DNA from: an uncultured Clostridia bacterium
Lineage (GTDB): Bacteria; Bacillota; Clostridia; TANB77; CAG-508
Assembly (NCBI GenBank): GCA_934167365.1
Contig: CAKPKU010000034.1
Location: forward strand, 1-16,562
DNA: 16,562 bases
Direction: 5' to 3'
This document shows, piece after piece, positions 7,648 through 14,484 of the stretch. How positions within the stretch are numbered: position 1 is the first letter of the stretch; every line of letters begins with the position of its first letter. Below the pieces are notes generated by a model. That model did not search any database. It was not told the DNA's origin and saw nothing but the letters and a program-made list of their open reading frames with translations. The translations under genes were made by a program, and so were the position numbers.

Positions 7648-8007
7648 TTAGAATTTTAATCCTGCTTCTCTTGCAGCTTCAGCAAATTCTTTTATAACTC
7701 CGTGATATTGATATCCACTTCTATCAAAAACAACACTTTCTATACCTTTTTCAAGAGCTTTTTTTGCAATTAAAGTTCCTACTTCTTTTGCAGCTTCTTT
7801 GTTAGCATATTTTGTTTTTACAGTTTTATCAAGAGTTGATCCACTTACAATTGTAGTACCTGTAACATCATCTATTATTTGTGCAAATAGATTCTTGTTA
7901 CTTCTATATATACATAATCTTGGACGTTCTGCTGTTCCGCTGATTTTTCTACGAACTCTTATATGTCTTCTTCTTGTTTCAAATTTTCTATCTGTTTTAG
8001 AAACCAT
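7648..8007 (-). CDS. rplR: 50S ribosomal protein L18
   Basis: L18 binds 5S rRNA together with L5 and helps place it in the central protuberance. The 119-residue product starts MVSKTDRKFETRRRHIRVRRK, followed by SGTAERPRLCIYRSNKNLFAQIIDD and ends with FDRSGYQYHGVIKEFAEAAREAGLKF, the standard C-terminal motif. ATG at 8007 has AAAGGAG (8015-8021) as its Shine-Dalgarno. A perfect 7 bp hairpin (8024-8045) ends two bases before that site. The 118 nt spacer after rplF is long for this operon. Confidence 0.98.
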   Translation of the reverse strand: MVSKTDRKFETRRRHIRVRRKISGTAERPRLCIYRSNKNLFAQIIDDVTGTTIVSGSTLDKTVKTKYANKEAAKEVGTLIAKKALEKGIESVVFDRSGYQYHGVIKEFAEAAREAGLKF

Positions 8008-8125
8008 TTTATTTCTCCTTTCTAACTAATGTAACAGCATTAGTTTTTCTATTTGAGTTTTATCAAAAATATTTTTTATAATTATTGTAAAGTTAATAAC
8101 TGATTTACTAATAAAATTTATTATT
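8008..8125 (-). promoter_or_regulatory. rplF-rplR spacer with hairpin beside the rplR ribosome binding site
   Basis: The spacer holds no gene. In mRNA sense AACTAAT (8045-8039) pairs perfectly with ATTAGTT (8030-8024) around an 8 nt loop, and the hairpin ends two bases before the AAAGGAG ribosome binding site of rplR. A second, weaker nested stem (GTAAA with TTTAC, AGTT with AACT) lies nearer the rplF end. The position suggests a translation-modulating element, but this is inference. On the plus strand the hairpin is followed by five T, yet no plus-strand gene is there to terminate. Confidence 0.35.
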
Positions 8126-8665
8126 TTATTTTTTACCAGCTTTTCCTTCTTTACGTCTAATATGTTCTTCAACATATTTGATTCCTTTACCTCTATATAC
8201 TTCTGGTGGTCTTTTAGTTCTTATTACAGCAGCTACTTGACCAACTTGCTCTTTATCAATACCTTTTACGATAATTTTGTTTGGAGCTGGAACTTCAAAA
8301 GTTATTCCTTCTGGAGCTTCCATTTCAACAGGATGTGAATATCCTAAGTTTAATACTAATGTTTTACCTTTTAATTGAGCTCTATATCCAACACCATTTA
8401 TTTCTAATTCTCTTTTATATTCATTAAGAACACCTTCAATCATGTTGCTGATTAAAGTTCTTGTTAATCCATGTAAACTTCTATTTTCAGCTTCATCATC
8501 TGGTCTTGAAACAGTAATAATATTTCCATCTACAGCAACTGTCATGTTTTTATGAATATCTCTTTCTAATGTTCCTTTTGGTCCCTTAACAGAAATGTGT
8601 TGTCCATCTAATTTAACTTCAACACCTGCTGGAACTGTAATAGGTTTATTTCCTATTCTAGACAT
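8126..8665 (-). CDS. rplF: 50S ribosomal protein L6
   Basis: L6 lies near the sarcin-ricin loop and the factor-binding site of the large subunit. The 179-residue product starts MSRIGNKPITVPAGVEVKLDG and contains two L6 repeats, with the conserved LHGLTRTLISNMIEGV (about 64-79) and a C-terminal half ending RTKRPPEVYRGKGIKYVEE and the basic tail RRKEGKAGKK. The PPEPYKGKG-type motif is intact except for V in place of the second-position P-E-P pattern, a common variant. ATG at 8665 has an AAGGAGGGA Shine-Dalgarno. It lies 34 nt after rpsH. Confidence 0.98.
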   Translation of the reverse strand: MSRIGNKPITVPAGVEVKLDGQHISVKGPKGTLERDIHKNMTVAVDGNIITVSRPDDEAENRSLHGLTRTLISNMIEGVLNEYKRELEINGVGYRAQLKGKTLVLNLGYSHPVEMEAPEGITFEVPAPNKIIVKGIDKEQVGQVAAVIRTKRPPEVYRGKGIKYVEEHIRRKEGKAGKK

Positions 8666-8699
8666 CTGATTTCCCTCCTTAAAATTTTTATTACATTTA

Positions 8700-9101
8700 T
8701 TACCAAACGTAAGCTATAACTTCTCCGCCTAGTCCTTCATTTCTTGCTTCTTTATCAGTTTTTATTCCTTTTGATGTAGATATTAGAGCAATTCCTAAAC
8801 CATTAAGAACTTTTGGTAATTCATCTTTAGATGCATATACTCTTAGTCCTGGTTTACTGATTCTTTTTAATCCATCAATAACTCTGTTACCCTTTTCATC
8901 ATATTTTAAAGTTATTCTTATAATACCTTGATTATTTTCAACTTTTATTTCTTCAAAAGATTTTATGTATCCTTCTTTTAATAAGATATTAGCGATAGCC
9001 AATTTCATATTTGAAGCAGGAACATCTACTGTTTTATGTTTTGAACTATTTGCATTTCTAATTCTTGTAAGCATATCTGCTATTGGATCAGTAGTAATCA
9101 A
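8700..9101 (-). CDS. rpsH: 30S ribosomal protein S8
   Basis: S8 binds the central domain of 16S rRNA and in E. coli is also the repressor of the spc operon. The 133-residue product starts MITTDPIADMLTRIRNANSS and ends with STSKGIKTDKEARNEGLGGEVIAYVW, both highly conserved. The start codon is TTG at 9101, preceded by AGGAGGG at good spacing; no ATG precedes the conserved DPIADMLTRIRN block, so the TTG start is needed. It follows rpsN by 39 nt. Its own target, if it autoregulates, might be the structured rplE-rpsN spacer upstream; that is inference. Confidence 0.98.
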   Translation of the reverse strand: MITTDPIADMLTRIRNANSSKHKTVDVPASNMKLAIANILLKEGYIKSFEEIKVENNQGIIRITLKYDEKGNRVIDGLKRISKPGLRVYASKDELPKVLNGLGIALISTSKGIKTDKEARNEGLGGEVIAYVW

Positions 9102-9140
9102 TTTTATCCCTCCTTTTTTTATTTTTATGTTATATAAATT

Positions 9141-9326
9141 TTACCAACTTGCTTTTTTTACACCTGGTATCTCACCTTTATGTGCTAATTCTCTAAAACA
9201 TACACGGCAAATTCCAAATTTTCTGATATATGCATGTGGTCTTCCACATAACTTACATCTGTTATATTCTCTTGTTGAATATTTTTGCTCTTTTTGTTGT
9301 TTAACTTTTAAAGATTTTTTAGCCAT
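9141..9326 (-). CDS. rpsN: 30S ribosomal protein S14, type Z (zinc-binding)
   Basis: S14 lies in the 30S head and is needed for late assembly. This is the short 61-residue form, starting MAKKSLKVKQQKEQKYSTRE, with four zinc ligands C24, C27, C40 and C43 (CKLCG and CRVC) and the C-terminus HKGEIPGVKKASW. Short zinc S14 is usual in Gram-positive bacteria; the long non-zinc form of about 90-100 residues would be a paralogue elsewhere. ATG at 9326 has AAAGGAG. The 153 nt spacer before it is unusually long and strongly structured. Confidence 0.98.
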   Translation of the reverse strand: MAKKSLKVKQQKEQKYSTREYNRCKLCGRPHAYIRKFGICRVCFRELAHKGEIPGVKKASW

Positions 9327-9479
9327 GAATTTCTCCTTTCTTCTTAACTAATTTAAGATTTCCAAAAATTAATTAGAAGCAAGCTTTGCTAGGCAAACTC
9401 ATAAAAACTTTGTACTAAAACACTAGGTATATAATATAAAATTTTTATGTAGTTTAACGACGCAAGACCTAGCTTATAA
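9327..9479 (-). promoter_or_regulatory. Structured spacer between rplE and rpsN: candidate spc-operon control element
   Basis: No ORF fits here. A long imperfect hairpin is visible in mRNA sense: GCTAGG (9473-9468) with CCTAGC (9393-9388), AAACT (9455-9451) with AGTTT (9399-9395), and CATAAAAA (9449-9442) with TTTTTATG (9407-9400). This makes 19 pairs, with a 12 nt bulge on the 5' side, a bulged A9450 and an unpaired G9394. A second hairpin AGCAA/TTGCT (9390-9386 with 9382-9378) overlaps the base of the first, so the two compete. It starts six bases after the rplE stop. No convincing promoter or U-tract is seen. S8 or another r-protein could be the ligand; this is inference. Confidence 0.5.
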
Positions 9480-10019
9480 TTAATTCTTAAATGGCATACC
9501 TAATAATTTTAATAACTCTCTAGCTTCTTCATCAGATTTTGCTGTAGTTACAAATATTACATCCATACCTCTAATTTTATCAATCTTATCATATTCAATT
9601 TCTGGGAATATTAATTGCTCTTTAATACCCATTGAATAATTACCTCTTCCATCGAAAGAATTAGCAGATACTCCTCTAAAATCTCTTACTCTAGGAAGTG
9701 CTACATTAAATAATTTATATGCAAAATCATACATTTTTCCTTTTCTTAATGTAACTTTACATCCTATATCAACATTAGCTCTTAATTTGAAAGCTGCGAT
9801 AGCTTTTTTAGATTTAGTTACAATTGGTTTTTGTCCTGTTATGTCACTTAAATCTTTTATTGCATTTTCTAATGATTTAGGATTTTCTTTTGTATCTCCT
9901 AAACCTATATTAATTACTATTTTGTCCAATCTTGGAACTTCCATTACTGATTTATAATTAAACTTTTTCATCATAGCTGGAATTACTTCTTTATTATATT
10001 GTTCTTTTAAAATTTCCAT
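9480..10019 (-). CDS. rplE: 50S ribosomal protein L5
   Basis: L5 binds 5S rRNA and contacts the P-site tRNA and S13 across the subunit interface. The 179-residue product starts MEILKEQYNKEVIPAMMKKF, with the conserved EVPRLDKIVINIGLGD (about 27-42), TGQKPIVTKSKKAIAAFKLR, the GRGNYSMGIKEQLIFPEI block and the end LLKLLGMPFKN. ATG at 10019 follows an AAAGGAGG Shine-Dalgarno, 28 nt after rplX. Length matches the family. A long structured spacer separates it from rpsN. Confidence 0.99.
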   Translation of the reverse strand: MEILKEQYNKEVIPAMMKKFNYKSVMEVPRLDKIVINIGLGDTKENPKSLENAIKDLSDITGQKPIVTKSKKAIAAFKLRANVDIGCKVTLRKGKMYDFAYKLFNVALPRVRDFRGVSANSFDGRGNYSMGIKEQLIFPEIEYDKIDKIRGMDVIFVTTAKSDEEARELLKLLGMPFKN

Positions 10020-10047
10020 AATTTTTTAATTATCCTCCTTTCTTTAA

Positions 10048-10359
10048 TTATTTAATTTTTTCACCACATGATTTACAAACACGAACTTTGTTATCTTTAT
10101 CCATTTCAAATCCAATTCTTACTGCTTTACCACATTTTGGGCAAACTACACTAAGTTTACACATATGAATTGGGAATTCTCTAGTTATGATTCCGCCTTC
10201 TTCACCTTGTCTTCTAGGTTTTACGTGTTTTGTTTTCATGTTTATACCTTTAACTACAACTTTTTGTGTTTTTGGCATAACTTCTAAAACTTCTCCAGTT
10301 TTTCCTTTATCATTTCCAGATAAAACTTTAACTGTATCACCTTTTTTTATTTTTAACAT
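10048..10359 (-). CDS. rplX: 50S ribosomal protein L24 with C-terminal zinc ribbon
   Basis: L24 starts large-subunit assembly by binding the 5' end of 23S rRNA. The 103-residue product begins MLKIKKGDTVKVLSGNDKGK, a KOW motif at residues 5-32, then MKTKHVKPRRQGEEGGI. The C-terminal part carries C73-x2-C76 and C95-x2-C98 (VVCPKCG and VCKSCG), a probable zinc ribbon; C67 lies just before it. ATG at 10359 follows GAGGAGGCG. It sits 46 nt after rplN in the standard order. The cysteine pairs occur in many L24 proteins of Clostridia but are not universal. Confidence 0.98.
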   Translation of the reverse strand: MLKIKKGDTVKVLSGNDKGKTGEVLEVMPKTQKVVVKGINMKTKHVKPRRQGEEGGIITREFPIHMCKLSVVCPKCGKAVRIGFEMDKDNKVRVCKSCGEKIK

Positions 10360-10405
10360 TTAGGATTTCGCCTCCTCTATTATTTTTATTATTATATTAT
10401 TCCTA

Positions 10406-10774
10406 TTATAAAACTTCTGGAGCTAATGATAATATTTTCATGTAATTTTTTTCTCTTAGCTCTCTAGCTATTGGCCCAAATATACGTGTTCCTTTTGGGT
10501 TTCCATCTTCTTTTATTATTACAGCAGCATTTTCATCAAATCTTATATAAGATCCATCAGCTCTTCTTGTAGCTTTTTTAGTTCTAACTACAACTGCTTT
10601 AACTACATCACCTTTTTTTACCATTCCACCTGGAGCAGCAGATTTTACAGATGCAACTATTACATCACCAACTCTTGCATATTTTCTGTAAGATCCACCT
10701 AAACATCTAATACACATAATTTCCTTTGCTCCTGTGTTATCAGCAACTTTTAATATAGTTTGTTGTTGTACCAT
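10406..10774 (-). CDS. rplN: 50S ribosomal protein L14
   Basis: L14 forms part of the intersubunit bridge region and interacts with L19 on the large subunit; the silencing factor RsfS binds it. The 122-residue product starts MVQQQTILKVADNTGAKEIMC, a diagnostic L14 N-terminus, and contains KKGDVVKAVVVRTKK, the FDENAAVIIKEDGNPKGTRI segment and the C-terminus ELREKNYMKILSLAPEVL. ATG at 10774 has AAAGGAGGG. It begins the spc segment. The 67 nt spacer after rpsQ contains only a 12 bp palindrome, ATACATATGTAT (10816-10827), with no clear promoter. Confidence 0.99.
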   Translation of the reverse strand: MVQQQTILKVADNTGAKEIMCIRCLGGSYRKYARVGDVIVASVKSAAPGGMVKKGDVVKAVVVRTKKATRRADGSYIRFDENAAVIIKEDGNPKGTRIFGPIARELREKNYMKILSLAPEVL

Positions 10775-10841
10775 TTAAATTTTCCCTCCTTTAAACAAAT
10801 GTTATTTTGATATTAATACATATGTATATATTTGATAAAGA

Positions 10842-11105
10842 TTATTTTATTACAGCTTTCTCAACTATTTCTACAACTCTCCATCTTTTATCTTTTGATA
10901 AAGGTCTTGTTTCCATAACTTTAACTTTATCTCCAGTTTTGCACTCATTATTTTCATCATGAGCTTTTAACTTATAAGTTCTTTTTTGGATTTTTCCATA
11001 TATTTCATGTTTAACATTTGTTTCTACTGCTACAACTACTGTTTTATCCATTTTGTCAGAAACAACTGTACCAATCATTACTTTACGAAGATTTCTTTCT
11101 TCCAT
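10842..11105 (-). CDS. rpsQ: 30S ribosomal protein S17
   Basis: S17 is a primary 16S rRNA-binding protein of the 5' domain with an OB fold. The 87-residue product starts MEERNLRKVMIGTVVSDKMD and continues KTVVVAVETNVKHEIYGKIQKRTYKLKAHDE, with the conserved GDKVKVMETRPLSKDKRWRVVEI. ATG at 11105 is preceded by AAGGAGA. It is 40 nt downstream of rpmC and ends the S10 segment. Length and motifs are normal. Confidence 0.98.
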   Translation of the reverse strand: MEERNLRKVMIGTVVSDKMDKTVVVAVETNVKHEIYGKIQKRTYKLKAHDENNECKTGDKVKVMETRPLSKDKRWRVVEIVEKAVIK

Positions 11106-11145
11106 TTGAACGATCTCCTTCCTTCAAAAATTTGAAATATCTGCA

Positions 11146-11346
11146 TTATTTTGCTTCATTTACTTTTCTTTCATTTAATATTGTTTTTATTCTAGCAATG
11201 TCTTTTCTCACTTCTCTGATTTTCATAGGATTATCTAAACCATTTGTTTTTTTAGTAAATCTTAATTTGAATAATTCAGTTTTTAATTCTCCTAATTCTT
11301 TTTCTAAATCTGGTGTAGACATTTCTTTAACTTTATTTATTTTCAT
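11146..11346 (-). CDS. rpmC: 50S ribosomal protein L29
   Basis: L29 is a small two-helix protein beside the exit tunnel and part of the docking site for trigger factor and SRP with L23. The 66-residue product starts MKINKVKEMSTPDLEKELGE and contains LKTELFKLRFTKKTNGLDNP followed by a helix ending ARIKTILNERKVNEAK. The ATG at 11346 lies inside the end of rplP (14 nt overlap), with AGGTGGTGA in the rplP coding sequence as the likely Shine-Dalgarno, so translation is probably coupled. Confidence 0.97.
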   Translation of the reverse strand: MKINKVKEMSTPDLEKELGELKTELFKLRFTKKTNGLDNPMKIREVRKDIARIKTILNERKVNEAK

Positions 11347-11776
11347 CTACATCACCACCTATTTCAGTTTCCTTTTTTACAAATTTACATTTAACAGATA
11401 GTTTGTTTGCAGCTAATCTTAAAGCTTCTCTAGCTACATCTTCAGGAATACCAGCAATTTCAAACATTACTCTTCCTGGTTTAACAACAGCTACCCAATA
11501 TGTAACAGCACCTTTACCTTTACCCATACGAGTTCCAATACCTTTATTTGTTATTGGTTTGTCTGGGAATATTTTAATCCAAACTTTACCACCTCTTTTT
11601 GTGTAACGTGTCATAGCGATACGAGCTGCTTCAATTTGGTTTGATGTGATTAGTCCAGCATCAACTGCTTGTAGACCATATTCTCCATCTGTAACTTTAT
11701 TTCCTCTAGTAGCTTTTCCTCTCATTCTACCTTTTTGTAATTTTCTATATTTTGTTCTTTTTGGCATTAAAGGCAT
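11333..11776 (-). CDS. rplP: 50S ribosomal protein L16
   Basis: L16 contacts A-site tRNA and 5S rRNA regions and is a late-assembly protein. The 147-residue product starts MPLMPKRTKYRKLQKGRMRGK and includes the conserved GRMGKGKGAVTYWVAVVKPGR-type region (here TRMGKGKGAVTYWVAVV, about 82-98) and MFEIAGIPEDVAREALRLAANKL. Its ATG overlaps the rpsC stop by one base (TAATG), and its own end overlaps rpmC by 14 nt. The ATG at codon 4 is a possible alternative start, but the overlap favours the first. The Shine-Dalgarno is GGAGG inside the end of rpsC. Confidence 0.98.
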   Translation of the reverse strand: MPLMPKRTKYRKLQKGRMRGKATRGNKVTDGEYGLQAVDAGLITSNQIEAARIAMTRYTKRGGKVWIKIFPDKPITNKGIGTRMGKGKGAVTYWVAVVKPGRVMFEIAGIPEDVAREALRLAANKLSVKCKFVKKETEIGGDVDENK

Positions 11777-12438
11777 TATTCTTCTCCTCCTTCCACTTTA
11801 TCTTTTTTAGCAGGAAGTACTTCTCCTTTATATATCCAAACTTTTACACCTATTTTTCCGTAAGTTGTATCTGCTTCTGCAAATCCATAATCGATATCAG
11901 CTCTTAAAGTTTGAAGTGGTATTGTACCATCTTTATAGAATTCAGTTCTAGCCATATCTGCTCCACCTAATCTTCCAGATACTGAAGTCTTTATTCCTAA
12001 AGCACCTGATTTCATAGTTTTTTGCATACATTGTTTCATAGCTCTTCTGAATGAAATTCTTCTTTCTAATTGTCCTGCGATATTTTCAGCAACTAATTGT
12101 GCATCCATATCTGCATTTTTTACCTCAACAATATTTAAATTAACATCTTTGTTAATCATTTTTTGTAATTCTGCTTTTAATGTTTCAGCTAAATTTCCAC
12201 CTTTTCCTATTACTAGTCCTGGTTTAGCTGTATATACATTAACTTTAACAAATTTAGCAGTTCTTTCGATCTCTACTTTTGAAATTCCGCTAACATATAA
12301 TTTCTTTTTAATATATTTACGAATTTTGTTGTCTTCAACTAAATAGTCAGCAAAATTCTTTGAATCAGCATACCATTTTGAACTCCAATCTTTGATAATA
12401 CCAACTCTTAATCCATGTGGATCCATTTTTTGTCCCAT
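11776..12438 (-). CDS. rpsC: 30S ribosomal protein S3
   Basis: S3 is at the mRNA entry tunnel of the 30S head and has helicase-related function with S4 and S5. The 220-residue product starts MGQKMDPHGLRVGIIKDWSS. A type II KH domain follows, with the GxxG loop GKGG at residues 78-81. The C-terminal domain has RRISFRRAMKQCMQKTMKSG and the GRLGGADMARTEFYKDG block. The end is short and acidic (KKDKVEGGEE) and supplies the rplP Shine-Dalgarno. ATG at 12438 has AAAGGAGG. It lies 21 nt after rplV. Confidence 0.99.
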   Translation of the reverse strand: MGQKMDPHGLRVGIIKDWSSKWYADSKNFADYLVEDNKIRKYIKKKLYVSGISKVEIERTAKFVKVNVYTAKPGLVIGKGGNLAETLKAELQKMINKDVNLNIVEVKNADMDAQLVAENIAGQLERRISFRRAMKQCMQKTMKSGALGIKTSVSGRLGGADMARTEFYKDGTIPLQTLRADIDYGFAEADTTYGKIGVKVWIYKGEVLPAKKDKVEGGEE

Positions 12439-12459
12439 TTTAAAAAATCCTCCTTTCCA

Positions 12460-12819
12460 TTATGCTCTTTCTCTTAATTTTATTGTTATATGGCTTGTTC
12501 TCTTTCTAATTCTTACTGCTGAACCTTTTGCAGCTGGTCTAATTCTTTTCATTGTTGGACCTTGGTTTGCGTATATTTCAGATACATATAAGTTATTAGA
12601 TTTCATACCATGGTTGTTTTCAGCATTTGCTATAGCTGATTTTAATAATTTTTCTATTACTTCAGATGAAGCTTTAGGTGTAAACTTAACTATTGCTAAA
12701 GCTTCTTTAGCATCTTTTCCTCTTATTAAATCTGCTACTATTTTAACTTTTCTAGCTGAAATTCTAGCATTTTTAAGAGTTGCTACTGCTTCTGGAATTA
12801 TTTCTTGCTTTTCTTCCAC
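12460..12819 (-). CDS. rplV: 50S ribosomal protein L22
   Basis: L22 lines the nascent peptide tunnel with an extended beta-hairpin, a site where macrolide resistance changes are known in other species. The 119-residue product has the core ARISARKVKIVADLIRGKD (about 19-37), then NNLYVSEIYANQGPTMKRIR and the hairpin and closing strand AAKGSAVRIRKRTSHITI. The N-terminus (MEEKQEIIPEAVATLKN) is longer than in short L22 proteins by several residues. ATG at 12819 has AAGGAGGT. No tunnel-hairpin deletion or duplication is evident. Confidence 0.98.
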   Translation of the reverse strand: MEEKQEIIPEAVATLKNARISARKVKIVADLIRGKDAKEALAIVKFTPKASSEVIEKLLKSAIANAENNHGMKSNNLYVSEIYANQGPTMKRIRPAAKGSAVRIRKRTSHITIKLRERA

Positions 12820-12854
12820 TTTATTTACCTCCTTATTAATCTAAGAGCTAGCTC

Positions 12855-13130
12855 TTATTTTTTTGTTGTTTTATCTCCGGCATGACCTTTGAAAGTTCTA
12901 GTAGGAGCAAATTCTCCTAATTTATGTCCTATCATTTCCTCTGTTAAATAAACTGGTACATGTTTTCTACCATCATGAACAGCTATTGTATGTCCAACCA
13001 TTTGTGGATATATTGTAGAAGCTCTTGACCATGTTTTTAAAACTTCTTTTTCTCCAGATTCGTTCATTTTTTCTATTTTAGCTAGAAGTTTTGGAGAAAC
13101 ATAAGGCATTTTTTTGCTTGATCTTGACAT
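12855..13130 (-). CDS. rpsS: 30S ribosomal protein S19
   Basis: S19 pairs with S13 in the 30S head near the A and P sites. The 91-residue product begins MSRSSKKMPYVSPKLLAKIE, with WSRASTIYPQMVGHTIAVHDG (about 35-55) and the diagnostic HKLGEFAPTRTFKGHAG near the C-terminus. ATG at 13130 has AAGGAGGG. It lies 42 nt after rplB. All family blocks are present. Confidence 0.99.
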   Translation of the reverse strand: MSRSSKKMPYVSPKLLAKIEKMNESGEKEVLKTWSRASTIYPQMVGHTIAVHDGRKHVPVYLTEEMIGHKLGEFAPTRTFKGHAGDKTTKK

Positions 13131-13172
13131 ATTAAAATTTCCCTCCTTAATAATTATTATTTATATATTATC

Positions 13173-14000
13173 TTATTTTCTTCTCTTTACTATGAATTGA
13201 TTTGATTTTTTGTTACGTTTTCTTGTCTTGTATCCAAGTGCTGGTTTACCCCAAGGTGTCATTGGTCCACTGTGTCCTACTGGAGCTCTACCTTCACCAC
13301 CACCATGAGGGTGATCACATGGGTTCATTACAGAACCTCTAACTGTTGGTCTAATTCCTAAATGTCTTGTTTTTCCAGCTTTACCAATTTTAACATTTTC
13401 ATGATCTGAGTTACCAATAGTTCCTATTGTAGCTCTACATCTAGCCATAACTAATCTCATTTCACCTGATGGAAGTCTTACATGGGCATATTTTCCTTCT
13501 TTAGCCATTAATTGTGCTTCTTGTCCAGCTGCTCTAACTAATTTTCCACCTTGACCTGGATTTAATTCAATATTATGAATCATTGTACCAACTGGTATAT
13601 TTTCAATTTTCATGCAGTTTCCTGGTTTAATATCTGCTTTTTCTCCAGATATAACTTTATTTCCATCTGTTAATCCGATTGGAGCTAATATATAAGCTTT
13701 TTCTCCATCTTCATATTCAATTAATGCTATGTTTGCACTTCTGTTTGGATCATATTCGATACCTATTACAGTTGCTACCATATCATCTTTTTGTCTTTTG
13801 AAATCTACTATTCTATATTTTTGTCTATTTCCTCCACCTTGATGTCTAACAGTTATTCTTCCATAAGAGTTTCTTCCTGCATTTTTCTTTTTTGTTGCTA
13901 ATAAAGATTTTTCAGGAGTCTTTTTTGTTATTTCATCGAATGTAGAAACTGTCATGTTTCTTAAAGATGGTGTTGTTGGATTGAAATGTTTCATTCCCAT
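13173..14000 (-). CDS. rplB: 50S ribosomal protein L2
   Basis: L2 is one of the most conserved large-subunit proteins, needed for subunit association and close to the peptidyl transferase centre. The start chosen is ATG at 14000, giving 275 residues beginning MGMKHFNPTTPSLRNMTVST. The in-frame TTG at 14018 lies in the GAGAGGAGA Shine-Dalgarno and is rejected. The OB and SH3-like RNA-binding domains include RHQGGGNRQKYRIVDFKR and VGTMIHNIELNPGQGGKLVR. The functionally key HPHGGGEGR motif is at about 230-238, followed by the basic tail. The 139 nt spacer upstream has two GC-rich hairpins. Confidence 0.99.
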   Translation of the reverse strand: MGMKHFNPTTPSLRNMTVSTFDEITKKTPEKSLLATKKKNAGRNSYGRITVRHQGGGNRQKYRIVDFKRQKDDMVATVIGIEYDPNRSANIALIEYEDGEKAYILAPIGLTDGNKVISGEKADIKPGNCMKIENIPVGTMIHNIELNPGQGGKLVRAAGQEAQLMAKEGKYAHVRLPSGEMRLVMARCRATIGTIGNSDHENVKIGKAGKTRHLGIRPTVRGSVMNPCDHPHGGGEGRAPVGHSGPMTPWGKPALGYKTRKRNKKSNQFIVKRRK

Positions 14001-14139
14001 TTTTATTTCTCCTCTCAAAATTTAGTTTTTTATATGTTTTATTACTAAATTTTATTAACTTATTTTTTGCGACTTTTTTCCTGCTCGCAATTACAGATAT
14101 TCTTTATTATCCGGGTGTTTTCCCGATATATTATGAAAT
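14001..14139 (-). promoter_or_regulatory. rplW-rplB spacer with two compact hairpins
   Basis: This 139 nt gap contains no ORF. In mRNA sense the first hairpin is CGGG (14125-14122) with CCCG (14115-14112) around a 6 nt loop. The second is TTGCGA (14090-14085) with TCGCAA (14072-14067) around a 12 nt A-rich loop that contains AGGA. Both are GC-rich against a very AT-rich background. Neither is followed by a U-run in the transcribed direction, so they are not intrinsic terminators. A role in controlling rplB translation or mRNA processing is inference. Confidence 0.4.
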
Positions 14140-14484
14140 TTAAATTCCGTAAGCATCAATTGAATTTTTAACTGATTTAGAAACTTTTTTAGATTTTCCA
14201 CCTTTTGCTAAATATGTTTTAGCTTTTGGATCTGTATCAATAGTTACTATTGCTTTTTTCCAATCTGAAGTTCTTCCGATTGATCTTCCTACTCTTTTTT
14301 GTTTTCCTCTAACTGCTACTGTGTTAACATTTACTACTCTAACATCGAATAATTTTTCTACTGCTCTTGCTATATCAACTTTTGTAGCTTTTTTACTTAC
14401 TTTGAAAGTATACTTTCCACCTTGAAGTTCATCATTACTTTTTTCAGTAATAATTGGCTCTATTATAATATCTTCTGGCATCAT
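14140..14484 (-). CDS. rplW: 50S ribosomal protein L23
   Basis: L23 is at the tunnel exit and is the main docking site for trigger factor and SRP. The 114-residue product starts MMPEDIIIEPIITEKSNDEL, the characteristic PIITEKS block, followed by YTFKVSKKATKVDIARAVEK and VVNVNTVAVRGKQKRVGRSIGRTSDWKKA. The C-terminal part after the family core (about residues 95-114) is a short lysine-rich extension ending SIDAYGI. The ATG at 14484 shares one base with the rplD stop (TAATG); a second ATG follows immediately at 14481, so either could be used. Coupled to rplD. Confidence 0.97.
   Translation of the reverse strand: MMPEDIIIEPIITEKSNDELQGGKYTFKVSKKATKVDIARAVEKLFDVRVVNVNTVAVRGKQKRVGRSIGRTSDWKKAIVTIDTDPKAKTYLAKGGKSKKVSKSVKNSIDAYGI

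Noticed and set aside
9407..9440. Promoter in the rplE-rpsN spacer (TATAAT at 9430-9435 on the plus strand, TATATT on the minus strand)
   Set aside because: No -35 hexamer lies at 16-18 bases on either strand; TTGCGT on the minus strand is 21 bases away. The TA-rich words are expected in such AT-rich DNA.
10816..10827. Palindrome ATACATATGTAT between rpsQ and rplN as an operator
   Set aside because: A single 12 bp A/T palindrome in an AT-rich spacer without an adjacent promoter is likely to be chance.
13998..14018. Upstream TTG start for rplB giving an MRGEIK extension
   Set aside because: The extension is encoded by the Shine-Dalgarno sequence itself, and the family N-terminus starts at the ATG at 14000. 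The same logic rejects the upstream GTG of rpsD (2139) and ATG of infA (3569).
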